From: Ventricola sp036297385
Lineage (GTDB): Bacteria; Bacillota; Clostridia; Christensenellales; Aristaeellaceae
Direction: 5' to 3'
Assembly (NCBI GenBank): GCA_036297385.1
Contig: JAXJLD010000096.1
Coordinates: 1-50,489, forward strand
DNA: 50,489 bases
The notes beneath the pieces are model-generated. The model ran no database searches and had not been told where the DNA came from. It saw only the letters and a program-made list of their open reading frames with translations. Shown in pieces: positions 32,159-40,029 of the stretch. The position numbers and the translations under genes are program-made. How positions within the stretch are numbered: the stretch's first letter is position 1; each line of letters begins with the position of its first letter.

Positions 32159-32399
32159 AGTAACAGGCTACAAAGACTACACGACACGCGAAGGGGACAC
32201 CTTCGACGCGCTGGCCCTCGAAATGTACGGGGAGGAAATGCTGGCGCACTATATCGCAGAATTTAACCCCGACTATGCGGACGTGCTGATCTTCGACGCG
32301 AACGTGGCCCTCCGGCTGCCGATCGTCGAAGGTGCAGAGACGCCGGAAACTCTGCCGCCGTGGCGTCGGGACTCTGAGGACGAGGACGACAGCGCGTGA
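32151..32399 (+). CDS. Tail protein X (LysM-like), apparent ATA start
   Basis: An 82-residue gpX-like protein: RRVTGYKDYTTREGDTFDAL, LALEMYGEEMLAHYI, NPDYADVLIFDANVALRLP, which is the LysM fold of P2 gpX that binds the hub. No ATG, GTG or TTG is available at the start. GGAGGT at 32138-32143 stands 7 bases before ATA 32151, giving (M)RRVTGYKDY, the expected N-terminus. A downstream ATG would delete half of the LysM fold. The stop overlaps the next GTG start. Confidence 0.75.
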   Translation: MRRVTGYKDYTTREGDTFDALALEMYGEEMLAHYIAEFNPDYADVLIFDANVALRLPIVEGAETPETLPPWRRDSEDEDDSA

Positions 32400-33313
32400 A
32401 CCTCTACTACAACGGGGTGGATATATACGGGGACGTGTCGGTGAACTACTGCGTGCACGAAATGTTCGCAGAAAAGCAAGCCGACACCCTCGTGATCCGC
32501 TTCAATGACACCAAGGGAACATGGAGCAAGTGGCAACCGGCCGAAGGTGACACCGTGCAATTCAAAGAAGGCGCGAGTGATACTGGGAAAATGTTCGTGC
32601 ACTCCATGAAACCAGAAAACGGGCTTTTTACGATCCGAGCCATGTCCATGCCGAAAAGCGGCAAGACAAAAAAGAGTAAAAGCTGGGAGGGCGTCCGGTT
32701 CCTGCAACTGGCGAATGAGTTCGCAGGAAATCACGGACTAACATTCCAGAACTACGGCTGCGCGGATCAGGTTTACCCATATATTAAGCAGGACAACGAG
32801 ACAGACTTCGCCCTATTCCACCGGCTCTGCACTCTGGAAGGCTGCCAAATGCTTATATTTGACGGCAAGCTGCTGGCGTATAACGAGCAGTACATAGAGG
32901 GGCAGACTCCAGCCGGTAGTCTCTCCGTAGATGAAAACGGCGTTTTCTCCTATGAGGACAACCGGGGCGGAATGTACGGATCCTGCGAAATTGCAAGCGG
33001 AAGCTACTCCGGAAAATTTATAGCCAACAGCTCCAACAGCTCAGTGCTCCGCCCTGCGGTGCCTATTCAGGTAACCAGCAATGCAGAGGCGGCACGCTTC
33101 GCCAAGGGGCTGCTGCGGAACGCGAACAAGTTCGCCCGATCCGGCTACTTTTCCAAATCACTTATGACCGGATATGCAGCCGCCAGCATTTTGACACTAT
33201 CAACACCAAGGGCAACCATGTGGGACGGTACCGTTTTTGTGTATAAAGTCCGGCATGATTTTGTCGGAAATAAATCCACGATCTACTTCCGACACATTCT
33301 GGAGGGCTACTAA
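32396..33313 (+). CDS. Baseplate hub protein (P2 gpD-like late control protein)
   Basis: A 305-residue protein in the gpD slot after gpX. It starts with GTG (MNLYYNGVDIYGDVSVNYCVHEMF) and contains RFLQLANEFAGNHGLTFQNY, DFALFHRLCTLEGCQMLIFDGKLL and a C-terminal TVFVYKVRHDFVGNKSTIYFRH. It forms the trimeric hub (gp27/gpD fold) under the tube. Start and stop overlap with both neighbours (GTGA and TAATG). Confidence 0.82.
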   Translation: MNLYYNGVDIYGDVSVNYCVHEMFAEKQADTLVIRFNDTKGTWSKWQPAEGDTVQFKEGASDTGKMFVHSMKPENGLFTIRAMSMPKSGKTKKSKSWEGVRFLQLANEFAGNHGLTFQNYGCADQVYPYIKQDNETDFALFHRLCTLEGCQMLIFDGKLLAYNEQYIEGQTPAGSLSVDENGVFSYEDNRGGMYGSCEIASGSYSGKFIANSSNSSVLRPAVPIQVTSNAEAARFAKGLLRNANKFARSGYFSKSLMTGYAAASILTLSTPRATMWDGTVFVYKVRHDFVGNKSTIYFRHILEGY

Positions 33314-33663
33314 TGGGAAACATCAATAAAGGCACGATCGCCAGCATATCAGGAAACACGGCCCGCGTTGTACCGTCTGACGCCGGGGCTAAGCCAACCG
33401 CAAAGATCACGATCCCGTGGCACCTCCGCGGATCCACCGGAAACCTCTCAAAAGGCACGGCGGTGGTTTATGTGGAGTTTGACGACTCCACCGGGCTGCT
33501 GCTGGGCCGGGCGGACGGTGAATGGGGGTGCTACCTGCCGAGCCTCTCGGCCGGTAATATCAACGTACCGAAGGGCGACGTCACAGCTCGCGGCATAAGC
33601 CTGAGCGGGCACACCCACGGAGGCGTCGAAACGGGCAGCGGATCCACTAAAAAACCAAACTAA
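33313..33663 (+). CDS. Baseplate spike protein (gpV-like)
   Basis: A 116-residue OB-fold spike protein: NKGTIASISGNTARVVPSD, LSKGTAVVYVEFDDSTGLLLGRADG. The C-terminus has the motif SGHTHGG, an H-x-H pattern that binds iron at the needle tip of P2 gpV and related spikes. The short length suggests a minimal spike. It is coupled to the hub gene (TAATG). Confidence 0.82.
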   Translation: MGNINKGTIASISGNTARVVPSDAGAKPTAKITIPWHLRGSTGNLSKGTAVVYVEFDDSTGLLLGRADGEWGCYLPSLSAGNINVPKGDVTARGISLSGHTHGGVETGSGSTKKPN

Positions 33664-33675
33664 GGAGGTACAGCC

Positions 33676-34362
33676 ATGCCAACAATGGCACAGTGGGGCT
33701 CAAAAAAATGGGCCGTATCATCAAAGCAAGTCGTCGCGCTGGAGGGGCTGGCCTTTTCCTACGAGCAGGTGGCCGACGAAAACACCAGCACCGAGGACAA
33801 AAAGACGACTAACGAACGAGGCACCGAGCTTTTCCCTCTCTCATTCACCACCGTGCTGCACTCAGGCGCAGGCGTTGACGTATGGGCGGAGATCCAGAGC
33901 TGGAAGGCTCTCGTCACAAAAGTGAATTATTTCTATCTCGGTGGCAAGAAGCTGGGGCCGAAGCTCCAGCTCCGAAAAGTCGCGGTAAGCAACACAAAGG
34001 TGGACGGCAAGGGGCGGCTGCTTCTGGCCACTCTTTCCTTCACATTCAAGGAATACGATCCGGCCACCACCAGCGTGAAGGTAAGCACCACCGCGCTGAA
34101 TGTGAAAGCGAGCACCGCCTCGAAGTCCGTCAAGAAAACAACCAACACAGCGGCCAAAAAGGCCACAAAGAAAACGATCAAAGTCGGCGACTATGTGAAG
34201 CCGACCGGCAGCAGGTACGCAACCGGCCAGAAGATACCAAACTGGGTAAAACAACGAAAGCATAGGGTGAGCCAGATCAAGAGCAGCCAAAACAAGGTGC
34301 TACTGGGCCACCCTAACGGGATCAATAGCTGGGTGTATCTGTCCGAAGTAACTCTCGCATAA
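33676..34362 (+). CDS. Tail protein (gpU-like) with C-terminal SH3-like domain
   Basis: A 228-residue protein. The N-terminal 135 residues (MAQWGSKKWAVSSKQVVALEGLAFSYEQ, GTELFPLSFTTVL, LLLATLSFTFKEYDP) resemble the gpU-type tail protein. A Lys/Thr/Ala linker follows, then VGDYVKPTGSRYATGQKIP and NSWVYLSEVTLA, a bacterial SH3-like domain similar to the end of this phage's endolysin. It may hold the baseplate to cell-wall material. AAGGAGGTACAGCC precedes the ATG. Confidence 0.65.
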   Translation: MPTMAQWGSKKWAVSSKQVVALEGLAFSYEQVADENTSTEDKKTTNERGTELFPLSFTTVLHSGAGVDVWAEIQSWKALVTKVNYFYLGGKKLGPKLQLRKVAVSNTKVDGKGRLLLATLSFTFKEYDPATTSVKVSTTALNVKASTASKSVKKTTNTAAKKATKKTIKVGDYVKPTGSRYATGQKIPNWVKQRKHRVSQIKSSQNKVLLGHPNGINSWVYLSEVTLA

Positions 34363-34374
34363 GGAGGTGACGCC

Positions 34375-34656
34375 ATGAGAGCAAGCGGAAACGGGAGCCC
34401 AGAAGTGTGCGCCGCCAATCTACTGAGGATCGTCCGCGGTGAAGTCGCATACGATCGCGTGCGCGGCGTTGACGGGACTCTGATCGACAAACCGAACGCG
34501 ACCGACGAGGCCGTGGCTGACGCGGAGTGGGTTCTGGAAACCTTCGAGCCCCGCGTGGAGTCTGACAGTATCGCCTCAGATCCGGCGGCTGCCTTCTCTG
34601 GAGACTTCGGCATGATCGTGAACATTATCCAAAGAAAGGAGGACGAGGACGCATGA
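34375..34656 (+). CDS. Baseplate protein, gp25/gpW-like
   Basis: A 93-residue protein in the slot just before gpJ, where all contractile tails encode the gp25-like wedge protein. It contains VCAANLLRIVRGEVAYDRVRG, DAEWVLETFEPRV and a C-terminal beta strand (GDFGMIVNII). AAGGAGGTGACGCC precedes the ATG. The stop overlaps the next start (ATGA). Confidence 0.75.
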   Translation: MRASGNGSPEVCAANLLRIVRGEVAYDRVRGVDGTLIDKPNATDEAVADAEWVLETFEPRVESDSIASDPAAAFSGDFGMIVNIIQRKEDEDA

Positions 34657-35999
34657 GCGAGCTCAAATTCATAGAGACAACCGACGAAACAATCTACACC
34701 GACATACTGGAAGAATTAGAGAACGGCGTCGGCGAGCCTCTCTACCCCGGTGACGAGCGCCGAATCTTCGGCGACACCATGGCGAAGGTGATCGTCACTG
34801 TTTACAACACAGTAAACGACGCCTGCCGCCAGAAAATGCTCCGATATGCAAGGGGCACTGTTCTGGACGCTCTGGGAGAAAACAGAGACGTGATCCGTCT
34901 CGATCCTACCTATGCCACTACCACCCTACGGTTCACAGTTACCGAAGCGGTGGGCTCTAATATCATTATACCGGCCGGACTTCGAGTAACTGGTGACTTC
35001 GTTCACTATTTCCTGACAGACACCACAGCCGTGCTTTATGCAGGTAGCCTCTATGTGGACGTGGCAGCAACCGCCGAGGAAGGCGGCACGGACTACAACA
35101 ACATAGACGAGGGCGAGATCTCCGAGATCGTGGACGTCTCCGACGTTCCACTGCTCGACGGAGTAACAAACCTGACCATAACAGAAGGCGGAGGCGACCG
35201 TGAGGAGGACGAACCGTACCGTGAGAGAATCCGAGAGGCTGAGAACAAACTCAGCACCGCAGGCCCGGCCAAAGCCTACAAATACTGGGCACTGTCCGCG
35301 AACTCTCTCGTCACGGACGCGGTGGTGGAATCCGAAAAGGAAACGATCACCAGAACCCTGAAAACCTACGCCGGGCACGCCTTCCAAGGTGGTGCCAATC
35401 TCCTGCCGGACACTCTGGTAGTTTTCCTGAGCGACGGATCCGAAGCCACAGCAGGGGCAGACTATACGGCCGAGTATGCCGACGAGCTTCTGACTCTCTC
35501 ACTCTCCGGATCTCTCGCTGGAGCCGAGACGGTAAAGATCCAGATCGGCCGCAATATGTACGGCCGTGTCAAGATCGTGCCGATCTGCGCCGGAGGACAG
35601 ATTCCGAGCGAGGACGTGCTGGCCGACGTGCTGGCCGCCTGCTCTGCGGACGACGTTCGACCTCTCACTGACATGGTAACGGTGGAAGCTCCAGAAACTC
35701 ACGAGTATGACATAGAACTCACCTACTACACCACTAAAGCCAACGAGTCCGAAGTGGTGCAGAACGTGGAAGGATCCGGCGGGGCTATTGATCAATATAT
35801 CAACTGGCAGGGCTCCACACTGAATCAGGACATAAACCCAGACGAGCTCCGGAAGCGGATCCTCTGCCCTGACTGGGCCGACGATCTAATCGGAGCCACC
35901 CGCGTGCAGATCATCAAACCGGAATACACCGAGCTCAACAGCACGACCGTGGCCAAGTTCTCCGGTAAAAAGACCGTGAAGCATATCGTCAGAGGATAA
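34653..35999 (+). CDS. Baseplate J-like protein
   Basis: A 448-residue wedge protein of the gpJ family (PF04865). It begins with a helical region (GDTMAKVIVTVYNTVNDACRQKMLRYARG), then beta-rich RFTVTEAVGSNIIIPAGLRV, a central GGGDREEDEPYRERIREAE and AKAYKYWALSANSLVTDAVV. It joins gp25 and gpI to make the baseplate wedge, which triggers sheath contraction. Confidence 0.92.
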   Translation: MSELKFIETTDETIYTDILEELENGVGEPLYPGDERRIFGDTMAKVIVTVYNTVNDACRQKMLRYARGTVLDALGENRDVIRLDPTYATTTLRFTVTEAVGSNIIIPAGLRVTGDFVHYFLTDTTAVLYAGSLYVDVAATAEEGGTDYNNIDEGEISEIVDVSDVPLLDGVTNLTITEGGGDREEDEPYRERIREAENKLSTAGPAKAYKYWALSANSLVTDAVVESEKETITRTLKTYAGHAFQGGANLLPDTLVVFLSDGSEATAGADYTAEYADELLTLSLSGSLAGAETVKIQIGRNMYGRVKIVPICAGGQIPSEDVLADVLAACSADDVRPLTDMVTVEAPETHEYDIELTYYTTKANESEVVQNVEGSGGAIDQYINWQGSTLNQDINPDELRKRILCPDWADDLIGATRVQIIKPEYTELNSTTVAKFSGKKTVKHIVRG

Positions 36000-36013
36000 A
36001 GGAGGTGGACAGC

Positions 36014-36919
36014 ATGGGCGGCATGAAAGTGTCAAACATGGATTTTATAAAACTGCTGCCCGCCTTCATGCAGGACGACGAGGCAGCGATCGCACTCAGC
36101 AAGGCCGTGAACAAGCTCATAGGTGAGCCGGGCAAACGTCTGGCCACAATCCGCACATGGGACAAGGTAGACGAGCTCACAGAGGCGGAGTGCAACGAAA
36201 TGGCGTGGGAGCTGGACATTGACTGGTACGACTCCGAAGGCATGAGCCTGACAGAGAAGCGGAACACAATCAAGCTCGCGCAGCAGATCAAAAGAAAACG
36301 CGGTACCAAGTGGGCCGTTGAGCGTCTGATCGGTGCATACTTCGGCGAGGGCTACGTCATGGAGTGGTTCGAGATGGACGACTCCCCGTACACCTTCGCG
36401 GCTCTAACCACAAACGCGAACACCGACGGCGAAAATTTTAATAAATTTGTTGACGCCGTTCAGGCTGCCAAAAATGTGCGCTCGCATATCGCGGGCGTTT
36501 TCTATTACTGGCAGCAGGGGCCAGATCCCGGCATTGAGTGTGCGCTAAACACGGAGCTGCACCGTTATGATTTTGTGAAATGCGGTACCAACCCGCGAAC
36601 GGCCACGATCGGCTTCGTGATAAAGCCGAGCATTGAAACAGATCCGGAAGTGAAGCCGTACCTATACGACTACACTCACGCCGGAACCACAACCTGCGGA
36701 ACATATCCGCAGCCCGGAACACTCGGCGCCGTCGTAAAGCAAGCGGCTGCAGCCGAGCCTGACACCGAGGCGTTCCGCTACAACTACCCTGAATGTGGAA
36801 TAACCCCACGGCCGGGGACGTTGGGCTCAGTTATAAAACGCGCAGCAGCCACGAACGAAAAGGCGGCCCTGTTCTGCTATCCGTTCGTAAAATGCGGAAC
36901 TAAGCGCTGCGGGGAATAA
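36014..36919 (+). CDS. Baseplate protein gpI-like with C-terminal Cys/Pro-Gly repeats
   Basis: A 301-residue protein; GGAGG at 36001-36005 makes ATG 36014 the start. The N-terminal 170 residues fit tail protein I (LLPAFMQDDEAAIALSKAVNKL, AQQIKRKRGTKWAVERLI, VRSHIAGVFYYW). From about residue 185 follow four imperfect 35-40-residue repeats: FVKCGTNPRTATIGFVIK, CGTYPQPGTLGAVVK, CGITPRPGTLGSVIK and FVKCGTKRCGE, each with an aromatic pair and Cys-Gly. The repeats may bind the fibre or carbohydrate. Confidence 0.82.
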   Translation: MGGMKVSNMDFIKLLPAFMQDDEAAIALSKAVNKLIGEPGKRLATIRTWDKVDELTEAECNEMAWELDIDWYDSEGMSLTEKRNTIKLAQQIKRKRGTKWAVERLIGAYFGEGYVMEWFEMDDSPYTFAALTTNANTDGENFNKFVDAVQAAKNVRSHIAGVFYYWQQGPDPGIECALNTELHRYDFVKCGTNPRTATIGFVIKPSIETDPEVKPYLYDYTHAGTTTCGTYPQPGTLGAVVKQAAAAEPDTEAFRYNYPECGITPRPGTLGSVIKRAAATNEKAALFCYPFVKCGTKRCGE

Positions 36920-36938
36920 ACCGAAAGGAGGGCACAAA

Positions 36939-37250
36939 ATGGCATACTTCGGCGAAGCCTACATGGGACGAAGGCGGCAGCAGTGGCTCCGCTCTCTCGC
37001 CTATGTCGAGGCTCAGACAAACGGCACATGGCACCGCGGAACGATCAACCAGAAAAAGATCGAAGGCGAAAACGTGGTAGTTATGGCGACGTTCCCGACG
37101 CTGGACTCTATCGCCTGCACGATCAACGCCTCCCGTCTGATCGACACCTACGGGGAGCAGGCAGCATACCAGCAGAGAACTATCAACAAAGTGGCCGGAC
37201 AGGGAACCATGATCAAGATCACGATCCCGATCTATGAAGTCACAGCATAA
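36939..37250 (+). CDS. Hypothetical tail-associated protein
   Basis: A 103-residue protein between the baseplate gpI gene and the fibre-end genes. It contains GRRRQQWLRSLAYVEAQTNG, a short beta-rich middle and IKITIPIYEVTA at the end. AAAGGAGGGCACAAA precedes the ATG. Gene order suggests a baseplate or fibre-associated part, but no family is recognised. Confidence 0.55.
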   Translation: MAYFGEAYMGRRRQQWLRSLAYVEAQTNGTWHRGTINQKKIEGENVVVMATFPTLDSIACTINASRLIDTYGEQAAYQQRTINKVAGQGTMIKITIPIYEVTA

Positions 37251-37270
37251 AGGAAGGAGGAAGCAGACAC

Positions 37271-37696
37271 ATGTATAACGCAACAAAATGGCTCGACAAA
37301 GTGGTAGACGGCGATAGCGGCGAGGTCATTCAGGCCGGAACCGATCAGAGCGCCGCCAACTTCAACAACATGGAGAGCGGGATCACAGACGCCAGCGTGG
37401 CCGCTGCCATGCTCCTGATCGCAGCCGGAGAGCTCCAGTCTCAGACAGAGATCGAGCGCCACGTCGTAGAACTGAAAAACACGGCGAGCTATCCGTTCAA
37501 CAACTCCACCAAGACCGTGAGCCTTGCGATCACTCGCGACAACACAGACTACACCGTGGACGTGGATATTCAGGCCCACACCGGAAATGTCGGCGAGATC
37601 CAGATCTACGACAAGCAGCTCAACGGCTTCAAGGTCAAGTACGACGGAAGCGCCGAGAGCGCCACCCTTATTTTAAGAATCAAAGGAGGTAAATAA
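37271..37696 (+). CDS. Tail fibre-related hypothetical protein
   Basis: A 141-residue protein: NATKWLDKVVDGDSGEVIQAGTDQSAANFNNMESGI at the N-terminus is typical of small proteins at the start of fibre modules in Firmicutes phages; the second half is beta-rich (ASYPFNNSTKTVSLAI, FKVKYDGSAESATLILRI). AAAGGAAGGAGG precedes the ATG. The gene lies directly before the DGR target cluster and may anchor or trimerise the variable adhesin (inference). Confidence 0.6.
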   Translation: MYNATKWLDKVVDGDSGEVIQAGTDQSAANFNNMESGITDASVAAAMLLIAAGELQSQTEIERHVVELKNTASYPFNNSTKTVSLAITRDNTDYTVDVDIQAHTGNVGEIQIYDKQLNGFKVKYDGSAESATLILRIKGGK

Positions 37697-37699
37697 ACC

Positions 37700-38068
37700 A
37701 TGGCAAAAATCAACGACGTGCAGGTGATCGAGAAGAACACCGGCGAAAAGATCCAGTGGGAGCAGGACGGCTACCGTCTCAGCTTCGACGACGACGCGCT
37801 CAGCGTCAAGGTTACCAAGTATCAGAGCGACGAGGCCCGCACCCTCGACGTGTGCATGGATCGCGGCGGTGATCTCATGCTCGGCACCCAGCCCGGCGGC
37901 CGCTATGTGGCCCAGATCGAGATCCCGGCCGCAACCTATACCGAGACACCGATCGAACCGCAGGAAGGCGCCGACGAGTCCGGCGATACCAACCGCCAGA
38001 CCGTAGAGCGCACAAAGAACCCGCTCGACATGGCAGAGGTGAAGCTGATCCTCTGGAGCATTGAATAA
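37700..38068 (+). CDS. Hypothetical protein upstream of the DGR target
   Basis: A 122-residue acidic protein. It starts 3 bases after the previous stop, with AAAGGAGGTAAATAAACC before the ATG. Beta-rich N-terminus (INDVQVIEKNTGEKIQWEQDGYRLS), a Pro/Glu/Asp linker and a helical end (LDMAEVKLILWSIE). Operon position suggests a structural partner or chaperone for the variable adhesin, but nothing is recognised by sequence. Confidence 0.55.
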   Translation: MAKINDVQVIEKNTGEKIQWEQDGYRLSFDDDALSVKVTKYQSDEARTLDVCMDRGGDLMLGTQPGGRYVAQIEIPAATYTETPIEPQEGADESGDTNRQTVERTKNPLDMAEVKLILWSIE

Positions 38069-38088
38069 GCAGAAAGGAGCACAAGAAA

Positions 38089-39186
38089 ATGGCAAATTTT
38101 GACCTCACCAATCTGGCAGTAAAAATGATCTGCCCGAACAACGTCGTCAAGACAGACGACACCGATCTCCCTTCCGTTCTGGTGTATATCCCGAAGTTTA
38201 AGAACTCGGACGTACTCACCGGCGGAAATGACAGCACCCACCCGGCCTTTATCGTCAACGGCGTGGAAATCCCCGGCTTTTACTACGGCAAGTATCAGGC
38301 CAAGGTTTACAACTCCGTAGCGTACAGCCTGCCGGGCGAAGATCCGACCGCAAGTATCAACTTCGACACCGCACGCGCACGCTGCGAGGCCAAGGGCGCA
38401 GGCTGGCACCTGAGCACTAACGCAGAATGGGCCGCGATCGCTCTCTGGTGCAAGAAAAACGGCTTCCTCCCGTATGGTAACAACAACTACGGCAAAGACA
38501 GTCGCGAAAGTAATTACAAAGCCGTGCCGAGCCACTACGAAAGCGGCAAGATCGCGAGAGTTGCAACTGGCACCGGCCCGATCTCATGGAGCCACGACAA
38601 GACCATGGCTGGTATCTGGGATCTGAACGGCAACGTGTGGGAATGGCAGGGAGGAATCCGCCTTGTTTGGGGCGAGCTTCAAATCCTCGCAAACAATGAC
38701 GCAGCCGATCCGGACAACCCTCAGAACGCAACAAGCACATGCTGGAAGGCTATCAACGCCGCAGACGGCGCCCTCGTGGATCCTGAGAGCAAGACGACCG
38801 ACAGCTCCGCCCACGTTTCCGGTAAAACCGTAAAACTGGACTATGTGAACAATAAGTGGACGTACTCTACTTCGATCACCAACGCCAAAGATGAAGGCCG
38901 AGGCTGCACCTTTTATCAGGTTGCTGCCGACAGCTCGATCGGAGACGCTGCCAAGGTTATGCTGCGCGCTCTCGCCCTTCTCCCGGACTCTGACGTCACT
39001 ACTGACGTATACGAGGGCGACTACATGTGGTGGAATAACGGCGTAGCCGAGCGCTGCGTGTATCGCGGGGGCTCCTGGTACTACGGTGCGAACGCTGGTG
39101 TGTTCTCCCTCCTCGGCTTCGACTCCCGCGGCCTTGTGGGCACGTCCTTCGGCTTCCGTGCCGCTTATATCCCGGAAATCCGGTAA
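38089..39186 (+). CDS. DGR variable protein 2 (C-type-lectin/FGE-like adhesin)
   Basis: A 365-residue protein. The C-terminal 280 residues have the FGE-sulfatase/C-type-lectin pattern used by DGR targets: RCEAKGAGWHLSTNAEWAAIALW, SHDKTMAGIWDLNGNVWEWQGG, and near the end ERCVYRGGSW...GFRAAYIPEIR. The variable region (VR2) covers residues about 322-359, ending 7 residues before the stop, as usual. Diversified residues (SWYY, SLLGFD, GLVGTSF) should sit on the ligand-binding surface. In Bordetella phage BPP-1 the homologous protein Mtd binds the host receptor at the tail tip; a similar tail-tip role here follows from gene order. Confidence 0.93.
   Translation: MANFDLTNLAVKMICPNNVVKTDDTDLPSVLVYIPKFKNSDVLTGGNDSTHPAFIVNGVEIPGFYYGKYQAKVYNSVAYSLPGEDPTASINFDTARARCEAKGAGWHLSTNAEWAAIALWCKKNGFLPYGNNNYGKDSRESNYKAVPSHYESGKIARVATGTGPISWSHDKTMAGIWDLNGNVWEWQGGIRLVWGELQILANNDAADPDNPQNATSTCWKAINAADGALVDPESKTTDSSAHVSGKTVKLDYVNNKWTYSTSITNAKDEGRGCTFYQVAADSSIGDAAKVMLRALALLPDSDVTTDVYEGDYMWWNNGVAERCVYRGGSWYYGANAGVFSLLGFDSRGLVGTSFGFRAAYIPEIR
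39051..39165 (+). repeat. DGR variable region VR2
   Basis: 115 bp aligned without gaps to the template at 39634-39748. I count 18 differences and all 18 are at template adenines (for example AAC to TCC, TAC, CTC, TTC, GAC, GGC). The template core has 25 adenines, so 18 of them have changed. The 3' block GGCTTCCGTGCCGCT is identical and is the likely initiation-of-mutagenic-homology end. Confidence 0.95.
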
Positions 39187-39210
39187 TCTGGCAATCTGAA
39201 AATCTGGCAT

Positions 39211-39240
39211 GAGGGTGGCCCACCAAGCCACCCTCTACCC
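39211..39240 (+). other. Hairpin just after VR2 (DGR hairpin or terminator)
   Basis: GAGGGTGGC (39211-39219) and GCCACCCTC (39227-39235) form a perfect 9-bp stem with a 7-base loop, 24 bases after the adhesin stop. GC-rich hairpins at this place in known DGRs help targeting of the variable region. TTTT comes only after TACCC, so termination is also possible but weaker. Confidence 0.6.
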
Positions 39241-39257
39241 TTTTAAGGAGTAACAAC

Positions 39258-39602
39258 ATGGACAACTTACAACTGCGGCAGCGTATCGTTCGGAGCATGA
39301 TCCGGGTGAGCGAACGCACCGCAAATATGAGAAAACCCGAAAAATTCGAGTATCGCAAGCACATGACGGCGGCGTTCATGGATATGCTGGAGCTCTGCAT
39401 TGAGGCCAACCGGGCCAGAGGCTCGCGCCGGGTAGAACTCCAGAACAAAATGGACACCAAGCTGGACGTGCTGCGCTCTCTCGTAGACACAGCAGTTTCC
39501 CCGGAGGATCGCCTAATCTCTCCGGGGCTCCACGAAATATGGAGCAAGGAGCTGAACGAAATCGGGCGTATGCTCGGCGGCTGGAAAAAGTCGAACGAGT
39601 AA
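39258..39602 (+). CDS. avd: Avd-like DGR accessory variability protein
   Basis: A 114-residue basic, all-helical protein between the variable gene and the template, the usual place of avd. It contains RQRIVRSMIRVSERTANMRKPEKFEYRKH, MDMLELCIEANRARGSRRVELQNKMD, and ends in HEIWSKELNEIGRMLGGWKKS, fitting the four-helix-bundle Avd family. Avd forms a pentameric barrel that binds the reverse transcriptase and the template RNA and is required for mutagenic cDNA synthesis. Start ATG follows AAGGAGTAACAAC. Confidence 0.85.
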   Translation: MDNLQLRQRIVRSMIRVSERTANMRKPEKFEYRKHMTAAFMDMLELCIEANRARGSRRVELQNKMDTKLDVLRSLVDTAVSPEDRLISPGLHEIWSKELNEIGRMLGGWKKSNE

Positions 39603-39633
39603 AGCCCGTGGGGAATGTGTCGAGATAAAGGAG

Positions 39634-39748
39634 GCGCTGCGTGTATCGCGGGGGCAACTGGAACAACGGTGCGAACGCTGGTGTGTTCTACCTCAACGGC
39701 AACAACTCCCGCAGCAATGTGAACACGAACATCGGCTTCCGTGCCGCT
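39634..39748 (+). repeat. DGR template repeat (TR)
   Basis: 115-bp core, matching VR2 (39051-39165) and VR1 (53-157). Read in the VR frame it consists mostly of AAC codons at variable sites; mutation of AAC adenines cannot give a stop codon and reaches many residues, the known logic of DGR templates. TR RNA is reverse transcribed with adenine-specific errors. AAAGGAGG and GTG (39641) precede it, so part of it could in principle be translated, but no gene is supported. Confidence 0.93.
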
Positions 39749-40029
39749 CTTGCCTTATTTGTTTATTTTCTGAGGGCTAAGGCCCAGCAGAAACACCAAG
39801 GCAAAAGGGATGCATTTCCCGGCCGACAAGGCCAAAGATACACGCTCGTGCTGCTCTGCCGGTGGAGGCCACCGGGGACACCGAGCAAACCGCGCAGGCT
39901 GGCCGTTGTCTGCTATGCGGGCAGAAGGGGGATCCGGATCCTGCGGCGTGGCGACCGCAGAGGAAAGATCTCGCCGAGGAATGTCACAACGCGGGCCATA
40001 ATTATGACAACACAAGGAGGAACGAGGAC
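39749..40029 (+). ncRNA. TR-RT spacer, predicted 3' part of the DGR RNA
   Basis: 281 bases between template and reverse transcriptase start. No convincing gene: the open frames are continuations of template frames. It contains several self-complementary words (GGTGGAGGCCACC near 39863, GGATCCGGATCC near 39930). In studied DGRs the spacer after TR is part of the RNA and primes cDNA synthesis, so the same role is expected. Boundaries are estimated. Confidence 0.6.
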
